This document shows positions 56,826 to 64,000 of a stretch of 64,000 bases of DNA, one piece after another. The notes under the pieces were generated by a model that had not been told where the DNA came from, did no database searches, and saw only the letters and a program-made list of their open reading frames with translations. This DNA is from Hirundichthys speculiger (taxonomy: Eukaryota; Chordata; Actinopteri; Beloniformes; Exocoetidae), in the NCBI GenBank assembly GCA_018398805.1, contig JAGFBZ010002561.1:310001-374000 (forward strand), read 5' to 3'. Position 1 is the stretch's first letter, and each line of letters begins with the position of its first letter. A program made the translations under genes and the position numbers.

Positions 56826-59800
56826 ATGGCCATAAGGGAGCTCAAAGTTTGCCTTTTAGGGGTAAGTGGCAGATATTTTTGTTGATGGGTTTTTGGGGAA
56901 AATTCCTTCAGTCTGCACCGGGAGGAACGCGCCGACAACATTTTTGACGTTGACATTACCTAAACTTGTGTACTTCCTTTCTATGTTCAGTCAGTTTCGG
57001 TGTGTTTTGTCTTTGTCTTTTTGTTAGAAAACTTGAACCATGTTGATAGTCTGTTGTGTAGGGAAAAAAATACACCAAAAAGCATCGACCGGCGGGCGCA
57101 GCAGTTTTTTCTTTTTTTCTCTCGTTTACATTTTTCGCCTGTTTTTGTTTCTCAAACAGATTAAGACTAGTTTACTCCGTGGTTTGGCTTCATTTTTTAA
57201 CAGCTCTTGACAGTTTATCACCCATTACGTCATCACGAGACACAGACCACTGCAAGCCGTTAGTTTTCCTGCTGCGTCTGCAAAACGCAGCCGTGTCTTT
57301 TTTTTTTCTTTTTTCTTTCTTTTCTTTTAAGATTAACTCTGACAAAGAACTCGTCTTTTGGACATCAAAGTGGCCATTTTCTCATTTAAATATAAACGTG
57401 AGCTTTTAGAGCTCCGTAACTACATCAGGCTTGTCCGCAGGCCTGTAACAAGCTCACCAAGACTGCGTTTAAATGAACTTAAATCACTTACTGTGTTAAC
57501 TACTGCTCATTTATATTTAAACCATTTAAAACCAGGATCAAAGTTGTTGTTATACTTGTATAGCAAAAAGGTGACTGAGGATAAGCCCTTTACTCTCATG
57601 TTGAATTCACTACTTTTATTGTAAAATGAAGGCAGTTGGGAGACTCACAGGAACATTTCTGGTGGGATGAACTGGTGTCCATCCTCTTGCGCAATCAGCT
57701 GAGTTCAAAGTGACCAGAGTGTGTGTACATGAGCTGTGACTGAGGTGTTGACCCTCTGTTTTCAGGACACTGGCGTTGGTAAATCCAGCATTGTTTGCCG
57801 ATTTGTTCAAGATCATTTTGATCACAACATCAGCCCCACCATAGGGTGAGTATGAATCACACAGGACTCGAACAGCCGGAAACAAATCAGTTTCACGCAT
57901 GGAAGTGTTTATGCTTCTTAAAGGGGACATGTTATAGAAAAAAAAAAAAGCAAATCAGTTTTTTTTTGTCCTTGAGACCAATTATTTGGGTGTCTGAAGT
58001 CACTATACAGATTAAAAATTCTCCTTCAGTTGGCCATTCAGATCTGCAGGACAGCCTCCTCTATTTTTATTTCCTCTAAACTCCACATTTTGCAGTATTT
58101 TCCGTACCTCTGAAGCAGGTAACATGAAGCTTTTAAAAGTTGGGTAGTATATTGGAAAAACCAGAGTCAGTGAGATTTTGAAAAAAAAAAAAAAAAGTTA
58201 AAACTCCTACACTGTGTCTGTTCATTTACACTTTTGCGTTACTGTTTATATCGTTCTGTAATTACAGCACCAACCGCGAGACGGCAATGTGGGTTCTTTC
58301 CTGCAGCGCTGTAGCTTTCAGTGCCAACTTTTCTTTTATTTTCTATACATAGCATAGCAACGGAGCAAGCAAAGTTGTTGGTACTGATAAATGTTGAGCA
58401 TCAGTCGTCTTTTCAGACATTTCCACAAACTATCATTCTGCCCAATGGGAAATTCGAAGAAGAACAAATCGACCGAATCACATTTCTTGCAGTCTGCGTC
58501 AATCTGGCTATATTTGGAGAGAGGTGCATGTCAGGCTACACCGCAATCTAAGGCATAGAGTTCATACCTACGATGTAGCTATGATGCCTAAGTATAAATC
58601 CACCTTTACTGTAGCTATTTTAGATTGACTGGCTTATTTTATATGAATCCAGGATGATAGTTAATAATATTCTGTATTCATTTTGATCAAATCTGTCCAA
58701 ACATCCTCATTACAAGTGTCCCTACTTAAACGACATATGAAACACGTGCTACCAGAGCTGAAACGAGGACTAGAGCTTCTGCTGGTCCCCAGCTGTCTAT
58801 CTCCCTGCGTACACACGGTGCACACAGCCAAGCCCACCGCCGTCCAGTCCGCAAACTTGCGAGTTCCAGGATGCTGTCACGAGCAAGGGTCCTGAAATAA
58901 TCCGCTGTGGCTCTTGGCTTCTTTAGCCAAGTTGCACCGGAGGAACTGCAGTGCTGCTGTCGGACATCTGCAGTAGGATCTCCCGTTTCAGATGTCATTT
59001 TGGGGGCAGCGTTAGAAATTACCCCTCATCCTCAGACCTTTCCGGACCGACGCACAGCCAGTCACAGTGGTCTGTTAGTACAATGAATACAACACAAAAT
59101 AAAACATATTCTCTTGAAAATATGACTATGCTCTCTTAGGTTTTGTTTTTTGTTTCACAGCTCAGAAGTTAATATAATATCCGGTTCAAAAATGGTTTTG
59201 GTCTCCATAGCTACATCCATGACAACTGTAGGGGAGGGTGATTTTTATGCGTCCTCATTAGGTGAGATGATGTAAAGCCAGAAAGTTATACATTAATTGG
59301 GGGCGTGGTCTTTTGATTGATGGCTGGCATAACTAATTGATTGCTGTCATCCCTTATGCAACTTAGTACTTTGCTCTGTCTTGACTTCTGCATTGTGAAT
59401 AAAAACCAAAACAGATCTTAATCATTTTAGATAATAAAAATACTTATACCGTACTAAGAGACCATTGCAAACTGTTTGTGGGTTACACTGGAAGAGTTCA
59501 TTGATGGAGCTTAGCAAAGGAGCCAGAAGCAGCTATTTTCTCCCCTGTTTAAAGGCTGATAACCAGAGAGGATACCAGCCGGATGTCCTCTAGCTTATCC
59601 GGCTTCTACATCTTGCACTACCTGGGTCCTCTCATTAAGTGGTTCACATGACTAACTGGACTAACCAGTGACATCTGAAACAAGTGTTGTCAGAGGTGAA
59701 ACAAAGACTGGCAGACCTCTGCTGGGGCCTGCAGTTGTTTGGTCCCCCAGTTGTGGGCCCAGACTGGTTATGTTTGGTTGACCCACAGGGATGAACCTTT

Positions 59801-60886
59801 GAGTGCCTGGTTGAGTGACCACAAGTCCCGGTGTAGCTCCCCTAGTCCTCGGATGTCATCTAAAATAATACCCAAGGTCTAAAATGAGAATTTTTGGGCA
59901 ATTTGGATCAGAATGAAAGTATGTCTCATCTCTTTAAACTAATGTTAGCCTGGCCAGCCATCCTTAGAAACGGCCTCTGGAAACCATTGGATAGATGTGA
60001 TGGAGGCAGAGCGACAACCAGACCATCAACCAAAGACATCCAATATGGTGTGCAGTTGATGAATGATAGTTGTTGTTTGCAGTAAAAACCTGTTGATCCA
60101 AAGTGTTTATAGCAATTCTGAAGCCATCTTGGTTGTTCTGAATAAGGGCTCTTGGACTCTCCTGTATGAGTCATCACATTAAAACCTACTACTGCATTTT
60201 GCATTTGGCTTGGTACATTCTGTACCGATGTAAATGGCTGTGAAAGGCAGGGGTGCTAGACCCATTTTACAGGGGGATTTTAATTAAGTGAGTAGGTATG
60301 GCTGGCCAGGCTAAACTAATGGAGCCTTCACACTCCAATTTATGTACATTTGAAAGTAAAACAACAGGTTTTTATTAAATGTTTTAATGTTCGATACTAG
60401 GTGTCAAACATTTTTTAATACTCTTTCATTTCACAGCTATATATTTTTTTGACAAAACAAAATGCGTAAACACAAATTAGACTCTTCACCTGGCTAAGCA
60501 GAATCAATTATAAAGGATTTCAGTTTTATAAAATGTCGTCTGTCAGAAACTAGGATAGATTGGATGACAAAAATAAAAGAGAGTCATAGGCTTTTTTTTA
60601 ACAGAAGTGTGAGCACACATTCATTTGCTGTCTTTCCTCTCTGTTTTTGATGATATAATACATCACAGCAGTCAGGATTTATCATCAGCCAACATAGTTC
60701 TCAGAATTAGTCATGTCCTGCTGACTTGATGTAATCTTTTAGCCTGTGGTTTTTAAAGAATGACCTTTGAGGCACTGTTTTGAAATGCACTAAATCATCC
60801 ACAGAGCATCATTCTTGACCAAGACTGTACCCTGTGGTAATGAACTACATAAGTTTCTGATCTGGGATACAGCTGGACAGGAACGG
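56826..60886 (+). CDS. rab31: Ras-related protein Rab-31 (3' partial)
   Basis: Three coding exons in phase: 56826-56861, 57766-57845 and 60805-60886. They encode the first 66 residues: MAIRELKVCLLG, then DTGVGKSSIVCRFVQDHFDH, NISPTIG, and ASFLTKTVPCGNELHKFLIW followed by DTAGQER. P-loop GDTGVGKSS (12-20), switch I Thr37, and switch II WDTAGQER with Q64 are all intact. VCRFVQDHFDHNISPTIG and VPCGNE distinguish RAB31 (RAB22B) from RAB22A, which has WRFVEDSFDPNINPTIG. The start has a strong context (GCCATGG); human has one more Met. The GTPase acts in trans-Golgi to endosome and early-endosome transport. The remaining exons, with the guanine-specificity motifs and the C-terminal Cys pair, are beyond the window. 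Confidence 0.95.
58260..58620. repeat. MITE family C, copy 2 (inverted)
   Basis: The block GGGTTCTTTCCTGCAGCGCT with GTAGCTTTCAG is the reverse complement of the block near 24540 (CTGCAGGCTACAGCGCTGCA). One end closes with CTAAGTATAAATCC. Located in rab31 intron 2; the outer ends are approximate. Confidence 0.55.
59945..60313. mobile_element. Small hAT-type MITE with perfect 16-bp TIR and 8-bp TSD
   Basis: TAGCCTGGCCAGCCAT (59946-59961) and ATGGCTGGCCAGGCTA (60298-60313) are exact inverse partners. AACTAATG occurs directly before (59937-59944) and after (60314-60321), a perfect 8-bp target duplication. No coding capacity. It lies in rab31 intron 2. A decayed relative is in the last ankrd12 intron. 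Confidence 0.9.
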
Positions 60887-61455
60887 GTGAGTTATCATTT
60901 ATTAACCGTTCTCCGTAAGTTTACACACATGAACGCCATGAATCATGGTTTTAAAGTCAGTTTTCCATGACACGTTGCTCCACCTATGACAGCATGTAAA
61001 TATCAACTGTGTGACAAGATGATTCTCATGAAACACACTTTGCTTGGATTAAAGTATAGGAACTTGTGAGCATGTGTTGGAATTAACATCTTTATCTTCC
61101 TGGCCCCTATTCCTGGCAGTTTTCTTTACAAATCTGTCTTAATACATTTGAAATAATTGGTTATCATAATAATGTCATATTTGATCCAGTTATCTTAGGT
61201 TATTTTGTTTACCAAGGGATAACATGTTCACATATCAACAAATAAGAGACTGGACTGGAAGTCGGTCATTGGGATCATTTCTCTAACAGATCAGAGAAAT
61301 ACTCTTTGGAAATTAAATAGAGAGAAAAAAAGGGTTTGGTTGGTATTGAAAATGTCACACTAAAGATAAGACATTCTAGTACTGAGCACACCAAGTAATG
61401 CAAATTAGATTTAATAATCCAACTTCCTCTGGAAACAAATGATCTGTTGTGGTGG

Positions 61456-61626
61456 CCTCTAAGAAGAAGAAGAAGAAGAAGAAAAGGGATGAGGACAAGC
61501 AAAGGAAGGGTGAGAAGAAGGAGTAGGATTAAAGAAGGAGGAACAGCAGCAGAAGAAGGAGAAGTAGAGAAAGCAGAAGGAGAAGGAGGACAAGAAGAAG
61601 GAGGACAAGAGGAATGATGAGAAGGA
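61456..61626 (+). repeat. Polypurine (GAA/AAG/GGA) tract
   Basis: About 170 bases of almost pure A and G with many AAG and GAG triplets, interrupted by a few pyrimidines. It is a diverged trinucleotide-type microsatellite and gives Lys/Glu-rich pseudo-frames, but stops occur (for example TAG near 61525 and 61566) and no gene is implied. Confidence 0.8.
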
Positions 61627-62226
61627 CTCGTCCTAAATATCCATCAACGTTTTTGGAATGCGCTGCATCTTACAAAGAAGGAATTGATGTTTATTATCAC
61701 ATGAATGCAAGTTAATGGTACAAAACATAAAATACCTTGAGTTCAGATTGTCTATAATGAAATAAAAGTCAAAGTAAATCTAAATTTGTATATTTTGACT
61801 AGCATTTTCCATACTTTCCCATTTTTCATGATTTAGTGGATTATACATTAAAATCCTTAATAATAATCTCTTAGCATACCTCAGTAGATCTTCAGTAAAT
61901 CAAAATTGACAATCTATAATGGTGACTTGGCGCTTTCTTATAAAATCCTGAACAGTACTCTTCTCCACTGAGCAAAAACAAATCCATTAGAACATGTTTA
62001 ACAGAACATATACCTTTTTATAGACTAAACAAGCTTAACAAGCTTCATTTTGTGGTCTCTGCTGTGTGTTAGAGATGCAGGAGTCACATCTTCTAAGGCT
62101 GTCTGGTGCTACAGGCATTTAGGAAATATGTTAATTGCAGTAGATCGTGAAATCTTTGAAAACTAGCACGCTCAGCTGCTGCATGTAGCCCACCTTTTTC
62201 CTGGTGGCAGCAGAGATGAGCATCTG

Positions 62227-62285
62227 CAGACCCCCACGACCCTGAATAAGATTGAAGTGGGTATCGATAACGGATGGATGGATAA
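62227..62285 (-). repeat. Fragment of the 28541-type interspersed repeat
   Basis: ACCCTGAATAAGATTGAAGT followed by GGTATCGATAACGGATGGAT is the inverse of the start of the repeat at 28541 (CCATCCATTATCTATACCCG). Only the terminal part is present. Confidence 0.6.
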
Positions 62286-63157
62286 ATCTCAAACTGACTT
62301 TGAGCTGTACTACTGAAGTCTGAAAAAAAGAGAGAGACCCAACGTGTGGAAAAAACTGGATCTGTAAACTTGATTCTTTAAGTTGTTCTGCTGAAAACTG
62401 AAAAAGGCCACAAACTTTACTGCCTACATGCTTAGTTAGGTTTGTTATTTCAGAACGGTCACATTTATGACTCAGTTTATATAGTCGGCTTTTCATTCAT
62501 ATGACACAAGCTTGATTTCATATGATGACAAAAGGGAATGTGCCATAATTTCATTGTTATTTTCTGGTAAATGTATTTAAGAAAAAGGGGTCATGAGACA
62601 TGATGGTGATTCATTTGATGGAAAAGGGTGGGGGATGGGTTGTTGAAGTTTGCCAGACTTGCTTACTGCATGGAAAAAAATGCAAGTATTTCCTGCTTGT
62701 GTCATTAAACAATACCATGAAATCTCTGTCACTATGGTTTTCTTATGACATCAAATTGTCTGCGTGATCCGCCTTAACGGTAAACATCTGTGCATCAGTA
62801 CGACACACTCAGAACTGATACTGTTGAGCTATCAAGAAAGTTTTTTCTTAAGGAATCTTGTTTTGAGAAAATTTCTCTGTTGGAATGACGAAAAAGATCA
62901 TCACAATTTGCCGACTGTGTACAAATAAGGGATACACTTAAAGGTTTTTGAACTCTAATGGGACTGTAGAGCAATGTTTCAAGGAGGTCCCTGTTTGTAC
63001 GGTGCACATTACTGTTAACGCAGGAAAAATGTGATGCACGTTTTCGCTGACTGCAGCAATGGCAGTTTTACTTATGTAGCACATTTCATTACATGTACAT
63101 AAAAGCATTAAAACCCAAAGACACATCTAAAACTGTACTGAAAGCCTTGCTCAAGCA

Positions 63158-63330
63158 CAGTCATGTGAAAAAGTAACCACACCCACTTTCATTTCTAAGT
63201 ATTTTAATAAAAAATAGTGATTGACAAAGTCAGCTTTGACAGTTCTGCTATTTGTATACAGGAATGAAATAGCAGCCTTTAGAGTCAATAATCGTTATAG
63301 GGGTTTAATGAGTTTATCAACTCCTCCAAT
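63158..63330. repeat. Tc1/mariner-type terminal fragment
   Basis: CAGTCATGTGAAAAAGTAAC and CACACCCACTTTCATTTCTA are typical of one end of a Tc1-like family. The opposite end was not identified, so this is a fragment or a very decayed element. Confidence 0.45.
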
Positions 63331-63575
63331 GAATGAAATTTTTACCGGATTTGCAAGTTTGAAGGAATGTCAGAATGATCAGTTAAATTGAGTTTCTTGA
63401 AATTTGTACCTTTACTTAAAAAAAATATCAGCTATGGATCCTTGAAGAGCGAGGCCTTTCATTGTTAATAGTTTTCACCAAACAGAAACCTTTTTGGGCA
63501 GAAAAAAAGTAGGGAATTTAAAAGAAAAAGAAAATTCCCAGCTTCCCAGCAGCTTCTATGCTTGGATCCCTAAAA

Positions 63576-64000
63576 ATGTAGTGAACTCACCATAAACTGG
63601 CCAGAAAGTGTCCTGAGCAAACAAGAAATGAAAATGCAGTTAGTTCACTTTGTTGCTATAGCAAACAAACTGGCAGCAAAATATAGTAAAGCAACAATTG
63701 ATTGTTCAGGAAATAATCTAAGCAAATAAGAAGTGTAACAAACTCACTTCACGTCATTCAGGAACTGTTCAAAAAAAAAAACAACAACAAAGAAATAAAA
63801 TGTATGAAGCCCACATGAAACTGTTCAGAAAATGCTCAATCAAGCAATAAACTGTAACAAACTTAACTTATGAGGTGAGTTGATCACATTACATTCCAAT
63901 GTAATGGAGTAAACTCACTTTACGTATCCAGCAGAAACTGTTCTGTGCAAACGGGTAATAAAATGTAGCAAATTCAATTCAAGTCTTCAGTAATAAGATG
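63576..64000. repeat. Degenerate tandem array, running off the window
   Basis: Words such as AACTGTTC, GAGCAAACAAGAAAT, TGTAACAAACTCACTT and CACGTCATTCAGGAACTG recur in the same order about every 60-100 bp, in perhaps five diverged units. The array continues past 64000. No coding frame. Confidence 0.5.

Larger units (their letters stand above)
60887..64000 (+). other. rab31: rab31 intron 3 (partial)
   Basis: The intron starts with a good donor (GTGAGT). The next rab31 exon (expected to follow QER with FHSLAPMYYRGS-like residues) was not found before the window ends. It contains a polypurine tract, a short repeat fragment, a Tc1-type end and a degenerate tandem array. Confidence 0.75.

Noticed and set aside
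61456..61626. Lys/Glu-rich protein-coding retrocopy
   Set aside because: The tract is a purine microsatellite with in-frame stops and no conserved residues.

Overview
This is a piece of a vertebrate nuclear chromosome, almost certainly from a ray-finned (teleost) fish. The genes are split into many exons with GT-AG introns. Encoded proteins are very close to human orthologues. The introns and spacers are full of fish-type DNA transposons (hAT, Tc1/mariner), tRNA-derived SINEs and small inverted-repeat elements. A spiny-rayed (percomorph-like) fish is my guess from repeat style only.

Four protein-coding genes lie head to tail on the + strand. (1) ankrd12, 5'-truncated by the window edge, has ten coding exons from 616 to 12720 including one 4.4-kb exon. 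(2) twsg1, encoding Twisted gastrulation, has a complete CDS of four exons from 17337 to 37371. (3) ralbp1, encoding RalA-binding protein 1 (RLIP76), has a complete CDS of nine exons from 42457 to 54201. (4) rab31 has its first three coding exons at 56826-60886 and runs off the right edge. As I recall it, human 18p11.22 has the same genes in the same order and orientation, except that human PPP4R1 lies between RALBP1 and RAB31 and is not seen here.

Region by region: 1-13.8 kb is ankrd12 and its 3' UTR; 13.8-16.5 kb is a spacer with a ZNF143-type motif, an hAT fossil and a 61-bp triplication; 16.5-37.7 kb is twsg1, with a 9.4-kb first coding intron packed with repeats; 37.7-39.7 kb is a spacer; 39.7-54.9 kb is ralbp1, hosting a decayed Tc1 element in its 5' region, a second Tc1 element antisense in an intron, and two hAT elements; 54.9-56.6 kb is a short spacer with an hAT element; 56.6-64 kb is the start of rab31 and its introns.

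The genes do not form one pathway: ANKRD12 is a nuclear co-regulator, TWSG1 a secreted BMP modulator, RALBP1 a Ral effector/RhoGAP at membranes and endocytic sites, and RAB31 a trans-Golgi/endosome GTPase. The most useful observations are four apparent single-base homopolymer over-calls that break conserved exons of ankrd12 and ralbp1, several hAT insertions dated by clear 8-bp target duplications, a Tc1 transposase with its catalytic Glu changed to Gln, loss of the published RLIP76 ATP-motif glycines, and a 26-bp near-identical pair exactly 1000 bp apart around the first ralbp1 coding exon. I saw nothing that I would call an undescribed biological system.
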